From: Ianthella basta
Lineage: Eukaryota; Porifera; Demospongiae; Verongiida; Ianthellidae
Length of the DNA: 64,000 nt
Assembly: GCA_964019415.1 (NCBI GenBank)
Contig: OZ025877.1
Span: forward strand, 3,613,039 to 3,677,038
Reading direction: 5' to 3'
The notes below the pieces were generated by a model. It made no database searches. It saw only the letters and a program-made list of their open reading frames with translations, and was not told where the DNA came from. The position numbers and the translations under genes were made by a program. Below, piece by piece: positions 12,653-26,204 of the stretch. How positions within the stretch are numbered: the stretch's first letter is position 1; the number at the start of each line of letters is the position of its first letter.

Positions 12653-14332
12653 TTTACATAGTGTACCATTACAAAGTGTGTATGAGTAGAATATAGTTCA
12701 GTATAGTGTTGGATGCACTGTAGTCTGCGCCATATGCTAACTGTACATAATTATAGGTTGCACATGTGCAACACATAGACTGTGTTCCATTAGCATGCAT
12801 CTTTTACATACTTACTGTGTAAGAGGATAATAATTGCATTGTTCTGCATCTATCTACAAGTCACTTGCCACTATATTAAGTCCTGTTGGAGTTTGCCACA
12901 TACAAGCTTATTCCTCACAGTAGAAGTCTCTTATTATTGAAAGCTGCAGTTGTTGCTGAACACTCACTCGCAAGTACTATACATGCAGTGACCATAATGG
13001 GTGATAAGAAAGTGTATGTATGTGATCATCGCAGACATTGTGGCTGCATGCACATGGCAGTGCATAAATATATAGCCCATAGATTAGTTGAATTATGCTT
13101 ATGTCTTTATGCTGCACATGGCTGTAAACTACGAAAGTAATACAGTTGAGCCCATCAAGCACAGTATTACAAGGTATAATATATTATATTTATAACACTG
13201 AAAAAAGTCAAGTGTGCACGGCACACCAAAATGCTGGCACACCTAATGGATCGGTGTGCTTGGCACACTATCTAAACCGAGGGTCTGGAAGGAGGTGTAC
13301 AGGGTACACATGCATTATAATAATAATAATAATTATGTTCTATTGAAGCCTCTTCAGAAAGTGGTCACAGTAGGCTAATTCAATTATGCTAGGTAAATAG
13401 CTAAGCTAAATTGGTGTAGTCCCTACCTTTAGGCTCAGGCACCCCCTCCCCCCTCCCCCCTCCCCTCACCTGTGTATATGCATAACACAGTGTCAGAATT
13501 GAATTCTGTACAAATAGATTTCCTACTGGTTCAATGCATATTCAGGATTATACACAGAACTGAATGGACTATACTAGCATTTAGTCAATTTGGTCAATGT
13601 ACAATTGTGATTGAGAGTTACATATTATTAGTGGCAGAAAGACAATTGTTAAAGGTGTATTGTCAGCAAATCACAAGGCAATACATTAAATTAATTAGAA
13701 CTCATAGTGTTGAATAAAGATTATGACATCAACTGCAAGAATGGACCCCTTTCTAACTAAGGGCTGAGCTCCGGTACAATAAGCTTAAGCCATCAAGAGG
13801 CCCACTTATTCTCTCACCATAGAAGTCTGTTTTAAAACACAATTATTACCTTTGCCATGCACTAGCAGTCTAGGAACACTTACCTAAATTAAATGTTATT
13901 GTGGCTCATTGATATAATATTATTCTTCAATGTATCCGAATTGATTGTGAGCAATAATGTTGCAGAGTCGATCAACATCTATACTTTTAGCAGAGCATTT
14001 AGGCCACGTAGGCCTTTGTCAGCTGAATACAAGACTTTGTAAGCAACTAACGATGGACTGAGCATTCTGCTGTTACTGCTGATTGATTCCACATGACTGA
14101 AAAGGTATTAGGAATACTAATTTTACTTTGGCGGTCGGCATGCCTTATGCTATAATGACATTATGTAACAATTTGACTTAATTGGATAGAATTATTGGTG
14201 TATTGTTCTCTAAACCGCCAATATAAATTCCCCCACCATAGTTACTGTAAGACTATATATACCATGCATTGCGCAGTCGTTCTTAGACTCCTAACTCTCT
14301 GTATCCACACAGTGACATACGCGGTGGGATCA
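12653..14332. other. Intergenic DNA between RTK-1 and RTK-2
   Basis: Holds the 3' flank of RTK-1 and the 5' flank of RTK-2. Visible features are a short (TAA)n-type run at about 13316-13335 and a C-rich tract at about 13442-13470. The last 200 bases resemble the RTK-1 upstream flank. No gene is supported. Confidence 0.5.
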
Positions 14333-17300
14333 ATGGGGTTAATCAGATGTCAGGTTCCTTGTGTAGCTGTTCTACTGAGTTTATTTCTGTTTAATAACCC
14401 GGAGGAGATTAAGGCACAAGGCATCTCTGTTTTTGGTAAGAGAGAGTTTGCAGAAGTGCATTTCGACTCGTCGGAGTAGTAGTCCAAACTCTTGCTTTCC
14501 GTTTCTCAATAGATACAGCTTCATCCGTTACAGCCTCCATCGACATGAGAGGATTCAAATCCCAAGTTAGTCTGGGTCAGTCTGGTGCGAATGTGCAGGT
14601 TTACACCGGAATAGACACCATCGAGTGGCGGATTTACGAGCTACCAGTGGATTATAGCGTCGATCCCAAGCTGCGCTGCAGACCAGAGTATCTTGGCCGG
14701 TTCCTAAATCACAGCGGCAGAGACTGGGACTACATCTACAATGTGACTACTACTTCCTTGATCTTGCGATCTTTGGTTCTCTTCGTCGTCGGTAGCGATG
14801 AGCAGCCATCAGCTTGCGGGTCAATCACCCCGACTGCTATTCCATATATCGCCTCTGCCGAGTTCATGTCTGGAGTGTTCGGGAAGATATACATCGTGCA
14901 ATGGTCAGGAGGTGAGTATCGCATGGCCAAACTTCAATATAGTACGTAAAACTTTGTCTTATACGTATGTCACTATATATGCATGTGTTCAAAAAGTGTT
15001 TGCCAATGATTGTTTGGAATGTACAATACCGGTATTATACAGAAGACTATGCTTGTCATGTAAATACTTTCTTGCGTACTTTCACTGGTAGGAAGTAAGA
15101 TAATATATAGACTTACTTGGTATGTAGGCACTTTTTCCTCATGAGTAGCCTTCTTTGCCAGTTACCATAAATTATGCTGTCTGAAAGTGTGTCACTGGCA
15201 AGCTGCAGAGAATCTACTTCAATTTCTAGAACTCTCCAGGGCATACTCTCAAACTCCACCATACCTCTGTCCGTACATAGCTTGCAGTGCTATCTACTAA
15301 CTGTATATGTATAAGAACGAAAATTATTGATCATTATTATTGCTTTAAAATTCTTGGTCAAAAAGACAATACTAGCTGCATTTATTCTGGTTAAACCACT
15401 ACACAACTAGCTTGGCATGTTGTCACCCAAGGGTTGAGACAGTGTGTCTGAATTTCATCTGAATAAATATTCATACTGATTGGTATATGTCAAGGACGTA
15501 TTTGCAAATAACAGGTTTTTATTCATTAATCTTGCTCTCAGGAAGAAACTATCTAGTAGGAGATATATTAACAGAGAGGGAACTTGACAGTAGCGAGAAC
15601 GCAATGCTGAATGTCAGCATTCTTGTTCATGACAAAGTTATGGTCAGTCTGGTACATGTTATTTTGTCAATGTTGACAATGTGCAGTTTCTGTGATTGTG
15701 AATACAGCATAAACCCTTGCTAATGTTTGCTGTGGATGCTTATTTAAATTATTAAAAATTCCCATTCTTAGTATGCTTAATATGAATCATTATTACAGCC
15801 TATGCTTGGTAAGTATGATTGTACACATTGTTACTGTAAAAATATAGTGATATAATATTATTGTGTTCTGCTATGTTGCAGGGTCCATACGACACTATGC
15901 TTCATGGATGTGCTGATCTGGAAGGAGGAACAGCTCTCATGGCTCTAGATACAAATGCCAACTTCCTGCTAAATTCTCCATATTTGCAACAACTCTCTAG
16001 AACAGCTCTTCTGTCCTCCAGCGTTAACAGGCAGGCTGTGTCAGTTCAAACCTCTACAGGGGTGGTGATTGGCTGTGCCAGGTTTGAGCGTCTGTTCCCT
16101 GTGGATGCAACCTTCAGAGGTAAACATGTATTCAGTCAATTCGTCAAGTATTTCCCAGCAAGACTGCTAGATGTATCAGATTTGGACATCCTCCAGTACA
16201 GTATCCTTGAAGGTATCGCTGGAAAATGTACAAGTAGACCAAAGATATTTGATCCCTGGAACCCACCTGGCCAGAGAGTGGGTGACAGAAACACAAATGA
16301 TCTGTTTCCAGTGGGGGATCTTCCCAATCACGAGCATTCTCTTTTGAACTTCATATTTGAAGTGCCACTCATTGGCAACGCGACTATTCTGGGACATGTG
16401 TTGAGCAGCAAATCTTCGGTACGCGCATTATGGTGCTCAGTTAATATGATCATGCCACCACCTTTTGGAGCTTGGTCTTAAATTTAAAGAGTAAAAAAGT
16501 GGTAGCCTACTATGACACATCTGTTTTGCCATGCATTCACTGCCGATCCAAATTTCATTTTTTATATTAATGGTGTGTCAAGGAATATGTACAGGAAGTA
16601 GCTTTTGTTGATTGACACTAGTACTGTTGACTTATAAGCACGCATGAAAGTTAACTTCATTACAAAATGCTCTTGGTTCTCTACTCAGTATAAAGAAATT
16701 TCCATGCAGAACTGATGTATAAATTAAGTTGCAGTATTGTGGTTTGGCTTGCATATATGGGTGCTATATACATGCATTCACACCTGTCCACAGGTGAATG
16801 ACTCTGAATGCAACTCAATAGAACTCTCTGTGACTGGGAGTGGCTGAATATGAGGTCAATAATGTTTTACAAGCAATAGAACTCCACATCCTATCCTGAC
16901 TTTCCCTCTAAGAATTCTTCTTATTGCTTTGATATCACTTTCTCTAAATCTACCAGTTTACTCAAGTGCGTCATGCACATGCACGCACATAAACATCAAT
17001 CCTGAGATCAGTTAGAAGGAGAGACGTGTGTTTTAAACTTTCTATTGCTATAGATATCTGTCGTAGGCAGTTAAAACTTGGTGTGCACAATTGAAGGCAC
17101 TTGTCACTTTCTGTGCTGTACAATAATGTCATTTGTCTACTTGTATAACACAACTGTGTCAGCTAGGGCTTTCAGTGCAGATAACCATATTGCAGGTGAC
17201 GTGGGGTTGATTGCTTTCACTGAGCCTGCATGCATACTAGTATGAACGTTTGCCTACATTACGACTTGTAAATTAATGTGGCACCTTGAGAGAGGTTAAT

Positions 17301-20300
17301 TGGTGGTCCTTTCCTTTGGTCCGTTACGAATAATATATGGCACTGCCCTCATGTGTTGAATGGCCCCATTGGTAAGGTTCCCCTACCCCAGTTCTATGCA
17401 CACAGAGGCAAAAGCAATTCAAATGTGTCCTGCTGGAGCATACTTACTTTCGTGATCTTTCTGTCAATGAGCTTTAGTATATAGCTGGGTAATACTTTCT
17501 TTTAGACATTCATGCTCGCCATGCAGAGCCATTGCTTGCCTGACAGTCTAAGTCAATGCAGCAATTCTCGATCAAACATCACAAGCTTTGTCTGATGACA
17601 GGCAAATGCTACTTATTGTACATCCTGTACAATGACTTACTGTTAATCTAAAATTGCATGATCACCCATGGCCATGAAAAGTATCACACCACTTTCAACT
17701 CATCATGCTTGCCTAATTTCATGACAAGTTGAAGACTTCTCCAAGATAGCTGTGCTACATTGCGTTAGTGTTCATATCAATGTTAATTTTTCCTCCCCAT
17801 GCACACTATAGCCTACCAATGGCCATGAATGGTACATTCATGAAGGACATGTAGGAAGCAATGGTACCAGCACTAACCAACCTTACAACCCGTATGGAGT
17901 GAACACTACTGCAGAGTCTGGCTACTTTGATGACTGCACTTCACGGAACCAACAGAGATGTGCCATGGGAGACCTCAGTGGGAAGCTGGAGACACTTGGA
18001 CTGGAACCAGTCACAACCACTGATCGAAAGACCTATTCATTCTATGATGAAAACGTGAATCTAGTTGGACCTTTCACCAGTGAGTGATCTCGTCCCTAAC
18101 TACAATATTACATATAATATAACTTTACACTCTTCATTAACATGGTTCACTAGAGCTCCTGTACCCTAATCTGTACGATTCACCCCTACTACATGCAGTT
18201 TTTGGTCGCTCCATTGTGGTGTATGGCACTGGTGCCCAAAGCGGTCAACTCCTGGGTTGTGCCAACATTGAGCCATCACTTGTAGCAGAGGAGGAGATAG
18301 AGATCAGCTTCCCAAGGAATGGGACCAACCCAGACGACTTTGACAGGTGCTTCACTCTAAAATGCATGCAATATATGTAACATACTACAACAGTGCTGCA
18401 AATCATACTGTATATCTATTCTGTACATTATTGTATACACATTGAAGCTATAATGGTTCTATAATGGCCATTATACAGATTTTTCCTCACTAACTATGAT
18501 AGGTTTGCAATGGGTCACTTCTTATCCACACTTGCTGGAGTCCCACTTGGAGATGTGCTGGTAAATGATGTTCGAGCAGTGAACATTAGTGGACATGACT
18601 GTCTGACTGCTTCACTGTGGATCACAGGAGTGGATGGTATGTGTTGAGAGGAGGAGGTATGAGGGCATGGGAAGTAAATTATAATGCATGTGAAAGTCAA
18701 TATTGAAATATTGATAACAATCTTAAGTACATTAAAGGCAACTGCAGTGTGTGATGGGCAATTATGTATGCCAGTAACTTTTCTCGCACCGGCATGCGCA
18801 TAAATAATAATAAAGTTACAATAAAGAGATGAGAAACCACATTTGTGTAAATTAAAGAAATGCTGCCACTTCCTTCTTTCTGTGTAGCTGATAATGCATC
18901 TCTGAATGCCCAAAATGTGAGTGCATTGGACAGACAGAACCTCAGCCAGTACAGTGCAGGACCATGTGAGTGGCCATGGTAGTGGGATAAATGTGTATTC
19001 AAGCTGGAATTGGTGAAATAGACAAGCTAACTCAATCTTTTCTGTGCTTTGAATGTAATTTTTAGAATTCCTGTGGTTGTTTATGGCAGCAATTCCTTGG
19101 TAAAATAGTGAAGAATTAAAACATAGCTGGATGATCTACATAGAGACAGACAATCTGTATATACTACCTATTGTAATACTTTGCTGCCAGTACTGTATGA
19201 CTGTGCAGTCACATCATAGCAGTGATCACACTATAGGTTTTAGGCAGACATTAAAATGCCTACCATTGCTTTACTCAACTGATTAGAAAGCATTAGACTT
19301 TCCATTCTCTGGTCCTGTACCTTCAGTGTGTAGGCATTCACTGTAACAGTCCTGTTGTTCAGAACGAAAGTTCGTATGCATGCACTGGTGCCAGGGAATG
19401 TTATTATAGTGAAATGAAACGAGGCATTGTGAAATCTAGGACTGCATGTGCATATTAACAAAGAGTTTTGCTTGTCTGACTCTGTTTCTTATGCCACATA
19501 CCCTTGTTAGGTGTGCCTTCTGCCACTGAAGGAATGTCTCAGGCTTCGGTCAGCCCAGACATCAGTGAGTATTACATACAATAGTCACATAACTTTCCAA
19601 ATATTTTCTTAAGTGTACTATTAGCCTCGTTCTCAGGCCGTCCGAGTTAATTAGCGCAGAGGCAGAAAGGATGGCCTGGGCACCACTGTTCCCTCCCCCC
19701 CCCCCTCCCCCAGTTTTGGGGGGTGCCAGAAAACATCACATATGTTTCCGTAATCTATGTGTAGAAGAGTATAGATTAGCCATGAAATGGACAGCTGGGA
19801 AACGCTCAGAACAGTCGGAACCGGTCCAGTTTGGGTAGAAAATTACCAACGTTAGTCAGTTTGCTGAGATGCTTCAATATGCGGTGCCAGTGATTTTCAA
19901 ACACTGTGCACACAGGACTGACGGGAGCAAAGCAGTCTCGCTAACATCGTCTGGATCTAACACGACTCGCAGTTAGGTTGTGCGCCGACTATTGCATACA
20001 TGTGAGCCTGTCTGACTCTCCGTCTCGTTCCAAAATAGCATTTCTCTGCTATTGTAAGCTGAGCCATTCCTGCTAGCTGCTACATATGCGAGTGCAAATT
20101 AAGGGATATCCACAGCGAGGAAGCTTCCAGAAGCCGTGCTCTTCTCGACAGCCTTGCTGTACGTCTTCTCTAAGGCAAGGCAGGCAAATAACTAGAGCTG
20201 AAGCTCTTACGAGCTAGTTATTTGCTGGAATCTCTTTGCGCATGCGCAAACAGTGGTTCCCAGGCCATCCTTTCTGCCCCCGCGCTAATTAACTTGGACG

Positions 20301-23300
20301 GCCTGGGAACGAGGCTAGTGTACTATAGAAAGGTCCTATTAATTTCTTCATACAACTCATATTTACAAGCTATATAGTGAGAAATTGTGCCAATTATGTA
20401 TAGCCTTTAGCAACCACTGCTGCTCAAAATGTCTGTATACGTGATACAGCACTTGACATCAGAAGTACCAGTACCAGTATAACCATCAGAATATCTATAC
20501 ACATTCCACCAAACAACTTATGCAATGTAACAAAGATTTCTTAATTCCACAATGATTATTGGTAGTACACATACAACAGAGAGGAGACATTCTACGTTGC
20601 AACTCAACTGTGCTAAGCAACCTTCCAAGCTAGCTTGTCCAAGGTAGTCTCCAGAGAGGATGGTAATATTAATGTTAACAGACTGTCAATAATGACATAC
20701 AGGCTGAGTATATATAGGCGTTCGGTATTCTTTGCTCCTGCAAATCTTATTGATGTTCTATATAGCTGCATTTAATAATATGCTATCAAACTGGCGGATC
20801 AATCACACACAATTTCTGAGGGGAAATATGGGTCGAGGATAAAATAGATTACCACAGTTTATGTTATGTTCAAGTATGGTAAAATAGTTTTGTCTATATT
20901 TTAATACTTGATTTAATATGCTTACTAATATTTCTGCCCTTGAATTTGCTGTGCAGTCATCATCTCTGTGTTGGTGACAGTCTTCATTGTTTCTGCAATT
21001 GTCATTGGACTACTACTCATCATGGCGTCCAAAAGAAAGAAGAAAGTGGAACTCATGTTGTGGGTCTCTAACACATCCATACATTGCACTCCTCTCTAAT
21101 CCAAGCCTACAGTGACTATCCGTGTCATACAGGATGAACTCACGCACAATGACCACTTGTGTCTCTCCTGTTTCATATTCACCCATGTAGTGTGTACAAA
21201 GTTGAAGGGCAACAAGAAAGCTGCGAGTTTGAGGTGTGCACACTTCACATTGTGGAGTTACGACAAGAAATGCTATGCACATCAGTACATATATGTGCAC
21301 ATGTATATACAAGTACATGATCATGAATAGCACTGTAATCCATCACAGCATCCTATAATTTCAGTGCCACTCTCATACAATCATACAAGCATGTCACATA
21401 CTTCAGTATACAATTTTCCATCTTTACAGTATTCCAAAGCACTGGCCAAACTCCTGCCCTCTAAGGGTGACGAGTGGGAACTTTTCAGGTCACAGTTTAA
21501 AGTAGGAACCAAACTGGGTGAAGGGAACTATGGCCAGGTCTACAAAGGCACACTCTCCATGGATGTTGCCACGGCACCAGCCAAGAAGTACATGGCAATG
21601 CAGATACTAGAAGGGAAGTCCCCCTACACAGTGGCCATCAAACTGCTGAAAGGTGGGGGGTTGGTCAAATTTTGGCCATACAATATTTCTCTGATGGTGG
21701 TATTTCAACATATAAAAATGTTAATTATACAGAATGAATACTATACATATATTATACGAACACATACACAGAGTTGTTAAACATCTTCTGCTCACGCTGG
21801 CTATATTCACACAAACACTGCTGATGACTGCTGCAGGAGGTGCAGAGAAGCGAGAGGTAGAGAACTTCCTGGAGGAGATTGCCATGATGAAGAAGGTGTC
21901 CTCTGGGGAGTGCTGCCATGTGGTCCAGATGGTGGGCTGTGTCTCCATTGCACTGCCACTTGCACTGGCTCTAGAGTTTGTTCCCTTTGGAGACCTCCTC
22001 TCCTACCTCAAGTACTGGAAACAGAAGGTAACTTCCGATCTGATGTGAGATGCAATTGACTGCAGCGTATACGTATATATACACAGTACTGTATGGCAAA
22101 CAGCTTATTACATACTTTGAAGTAATACAACTACCTTAGAACAATTTTTGAGTCGGTGATAACGTCTGGGCAGTGATAAATAATTGGCTCACTGATAATA
22201 CCCTTAGAGACCCATACATACTCCTGGACCACAACATTTGTATATATAATTATATAATTTATAGTGTGCTAGCTTTTGAACTAAATCTCAAGTTGTAGAT
22301 ATATAGTAAGGACATAACTGTGAATCAGGTGGACACTTACCACATCAGTGACTCATAGTAATTTTGTCCCTTAATTTTTAATTTCTACAATTTTTTGGGT
22401 TTGCTACTCTGAAGACAAGGCATATGTCAGCACCGTGCAGTATGATCTTTTCTTTCCTTCACTGTTTCCATGTGTTGGCATGTAGGACGCTGTTGACAGG
22501 AGGGGAAGCTTGACCACACCAATTATAGTCATAACACCACCCTATGACAGAATAGAACCAAAGAAAGTTATTGCAGTGGGAGGATTGTACTTGAATGCTA
22601 CCGAAGACCTCAAGTGCAAAGTAGCTTCTGCCATGGGCCAGGAAGGAAAGGAAATTGTGGGGCAAGATGAATTTCTGCACTTGGCTACAGCAGTAGATCA
22701 AGAGACTGAGGACCAGCTCCAAGTGGGTTCCACTAGAGATGCTCAGGAGCTGTTCTCCCCTCCTACCATTGAAATCCAGAGTATGCGTGTCACAAGTACC
22801 AACAAAAAGGTATAACACTTCATATGAACCGTATGGCCTTTTTGACTGCATGGACTATGCATATACACCATAGTGTCATATCCATATCAATATCATGTCT
22901 GCATTAATCGCATTTTGCATGTCTTAGTAGTCTAAGGTTTGTCCTATACTGTTCTAATGTTAGTTATTATCCTGTTCCAACATTCTTTCCATTGGCAATA
23001 CATGATCTAAGTTCACTAATGTTGGAATAATATCATTTTTGTACTATTTAGGTTGGAGAGAGTTTCTCCCAATCGAGTGTGCCGCTCTTGTCTGGCTATG
23101 ACCACCTGTACCCCAAGAAAAACAAACAGGAAGAGCTGCATTTGGCTGAAGACAAGGACCTGGAAACGTTCTACTCACCACTTGGAGAGCCTGACTTGAA
23201 GGACCTTCCCTCCTTTGCCTACCAGATTACACAGGGAATGGTATGCAAAACAAACAGTAAAATTCACTTTTTACCATTGCAAACAGCCATTTTTACTTAC

Positions 23301-24620
23301 TTTACTTTTAAGGAAATTGTGTAGCCAAGCCATTGATCAATTGATTGATTGATCAAGTGGTCCATCATGCATAACCTTCCCAATCCCTTCAGGAGTACCT
23401 CTCCACCTTGGGTGTCCTCCACCGAGACCTGGCCTGCCGCAACATCCTGGTGGATGAGAGGAAGCTGCTCAAGATATCAGACTTTGGTCTCTCTCGAAAC
23501 ACACCCACTTATGTGTCCTCCCGCAAGGACAAGTTGCCACTGAGATGGATGGCGCCAGAGACAGTGACTGAGAATGTCTGCACAGACAAATCTGATGTGT
23601 AAGAAAATGCCTTTACTGTGCTTTACATGAACATTAAATAGATTAAGATCTGATTACCAGGCATCAGGCTTCACCCATTGCACAATACCATGTATACAAA
23701 GCACTTCACTGTGTTCATTAATGTAGCATTACACATTGGTGTTTTCATGATTAAATAATTGTTACTATTCGCATTTGGATGTGTTTAATTTCAATCTTGT
23801 TGCATCTCTGATTCATAGGTGGGCTTTTGGTGTGTGTCTGTGGGAAATGTATACTTTTGGTAAGTATTTGCATAATTATTATATCATAGTTAAAATATTT
23901 GATCTAAATACTATGAACACAATAAACTCCATACATCTTTAGTGTACCTGAATCAAGTTGCTTATAACATTATACAAAATTAATGAATAATTGTACAAGT
24001 GCATCCATTACATGTATTACTGCCACTGCTCGCACGCATGCACACACGTCCACACACAATGTTTCATTCACTGTGTCCATCCTATCTAAATATCTCAGGA
24101 GAACTGCCATACAGAGATATTCCACTGGCCACTATTGTGGCAAGGATAGTCAGTGGCTACAGACTGCCCAAACCAGAGCATGCCTCTGATCAAGTGTGAG
24201 TCCTCAATTGAATCACATTGCCAGCACACAATGGACCAGAAGCAAAATTGCACACAAGTAGTGCTGTCATTGCTGCTGTGTGTGCAGTTGTGAACTTTAA
24301 CTTTGACACTTCAGTACCCAGTGCACACAATATGTAACACACATTACACACGATGTTATAATAATGCCTCTCTGCCTTGTAATATCAACAGATACCAGCT
24401 GATGTTGACCTGCTGGCACAATAAACCAGGGGCACGCCTAGATTTTATGCAGTTGAAATACAAGTTTAAAGCAATCATTGATGCTAGCAACCCAAGGGCT
24501 AGCTACACTTCCCAGGACTCAATTACACAGGAAAGCCTGAAGAACTTAGATCTAGAGAGACAAGAGGATCTCAGCTGCTCTTCTGATGCATTGGCTGATC
24601 CTGTGATACCATCGATCTGA
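14333..24620 (+). CDS. RTK-2: tandem paralog of RTK-1
   Basis: Eighteen exons join in phase to 1142 aa: 14333-14435, 14513-14911, 15542-15642, 15882-16418, 17812-18079, 18199-18346, 18503-18636, 18888-18965, 19511-19564, 20957-21063, 21430-21652, 21837-22027, 22486-22809, 23052-23240, 23393-23598, 23819-23859, 24099-24195, 24392-24620. The order is as in RTK-1: signal peptide, SOD-like modules, transmembrane helix, kinase. The kinase keeps the glycine loop, VAIK lysine, [11 protein letters not shown], an activation-loop Tyr and LPLRWMAPE, so it should be active. Two differences stand out. The RTK-1 exon at 4090-4200 survives only as a truncated copy with an in-frame stop, and the RTK-1 exon at 4535-4615 is absent; skipping both keeps frame. 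The first kinase-insert exon is 30 codons longer. No frameshift or stop is seen in the joined reading frame, so it is probably functional. Confidence 0.82.
16794..16847 (+). pseudogene. Relic exon in RTK-2
   Basis: The sequence after the CAG at 16791-16793 matches the start of the RTK-1 exon at 4090-4200 ([17 protein letters not shown]) and then breaks at GGC TGA, losing the rest of that exon. No counterpart of the next RTK-1 exon (4535-4615) is seen before 17812. Both belong to the N-terminal strands of the third SOD-like module, so this module must be incomplete in RTK-2. Confidence 0.75.
19622..20317. mobile_element. Non-autonomous DNA transposon with long TIRs and 9-bp TSD
   Basis: A 696-bp element in the RTK-2 intron before the transmembrane exon. 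It begins TAGCCTCGTTC and ends GAACGAGGCTA; the inverted repeats extend about 69 bp with few mismatches (left 19622-19690, right about 20249-20317). The 9-bp GTGTACTAT flanks it directly at 19613-19621 and 20318-20326. No coding capacity, with a C-rich internal tract at about 19692-19710. Long TIRs and a 9-bp duplication are typical of Mutator-like elements, but the superfamily is inference. Absent from RTK-1, so it arrived after the gene duplication. Confidence 0.88.
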
Positions 24621-26204
24621 GTAACCTAGAGTTCAGTAATATGTGTGAGTAGAGTAGAACACTATAGCTTTGGCTTTGGAGTCACTGTAGTCTGTGCCAC
24701 ATGCTAACAAGTTTCTCATATAGCCCTATTGTGTAAGAGTGCAATTGTTTAATAATAATGATTGAGTTTCCAAATCCACTAATCACTTACCACTTGCTGA
24801 GCCATGCACCACTTACATACAAGTAGCAGTGAAAGGGGTAAACTTAAAAACAACGTCCAATATGTAAAGTATAAACAGGTGGATGTTTAACAATGCTTTG
24901 ATTGCTATTCACATACACTTTAACTTATACCACTAAGCACATTAAAAAGAGAGAGAAAGACTTAGTAAGTATTCAAGTTCTTTGAGACGCACACACACAC
25001 ACACCACACACATGTGCATGCAAAAATTGCATGTTTAAAGCCATTGTTCCTAGCGACGTCTCAGTTTCCAAACAAACGCTTAAGACAAAGGTCCAAACGA
25101 AATTGTCACCCATCACGGATAGTTATCACATTGTTGAAGAAATGCTACCCCAACAATCACTGCCAATAGACATTTAGAGTACCTGAATTATTCTGCAACT
25201 GATCATGAGAGAGAATTCTGTACATTTGAGGTGCATTAATCCATGCACACACACATGCAAGGATGTACATTGCATTGAAGTCTCAACAGTAAAGCTTCAG
25301 AGAATGACAACACCATGTCTGTGGTCACCAAACACAATGCATACAAATCAGCATACTCATTCACACTACACACACTCATCCGTTGATATACTGACGGCAG
25401 TGTACAAACATGCTGAACCTCTTCGTTAATGGCCACAAATGACTTGGACGTGTTTAATGTATTAGCGGGCATCGAAGGGTGGGTCTCTCCGTACGCTCAG
25501 CACTCAACTTCGGCTCAATGTGACATCACATTCTAATGGCAGATTGATACTGTACGTTGTCAAGGGCTGCAAGAGTAGCTACAGTAAAAATGGCATTCCA
25601 GAAATGGGCGGTCCCAGCCTATCGCAAGCCAGCGAGTCGGTACCTTGCCAGTTTGCCGACAATGAATACGTTCTCCCAAAACCAGAAGTCTTAGAGACCC
25701 TTAATTAAAATTGGCGTCTTGGCCCACGGAAAAAGGAAGCACTTTCTTTAGCTGCAGGGCAGCTAGGTGAACGGCACTCTTCTAAGCTCTTGTCCCCCTA
25801 CTCCCTTAACTGCCATGGCTCGTATCAAGTCTGCCAATGACCAGTAGCGGAAGGGCCGGTCAATAATTTGAAAGTGGCGTGTCGGCCCATGGAGAATTGA
25901 CGAAAGACATCTCGCTCTTCAGCCGCAAGGCAGCTAGGTGAACAGCACCCCAGACCCTTAACTGGCCCTGAGCGTCTCAAGCCGATTCCCTACAAGGCGC
26001 TGATTTTACGGCTGAACAAACATACATAAAAATCTGAGATCCCGTAAGATAAACATTATTATGACTGCAGTCACCAATCATCTAGATAAGCACACATATT
26101 TTGGCTAACAGCAACACAAAAACAGCATTTCGCAGAGGCTCACTGTCAAAATGTATACCAAAGATGCTGCTAAAGAAGTTGTGTGTGTGTGCAAGTAAGT
26201 TAGG
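24621..26204. other. Intergenic DNA between RTK-2 and nucleophosmin 3' ends
   Basis: The two flanking genes converge here. No gene is supported. A short (AC)n run lies at about 24990-25012. Between about 25690 and 25970 two related stretches share TTGGCCCACGGA/TCGGCCCATGGA and GGCAGCTAGGTGAAC, suggesting an old imperfect tandem duplication of about 170 bp of unknown nature. Confidence 0.45.
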
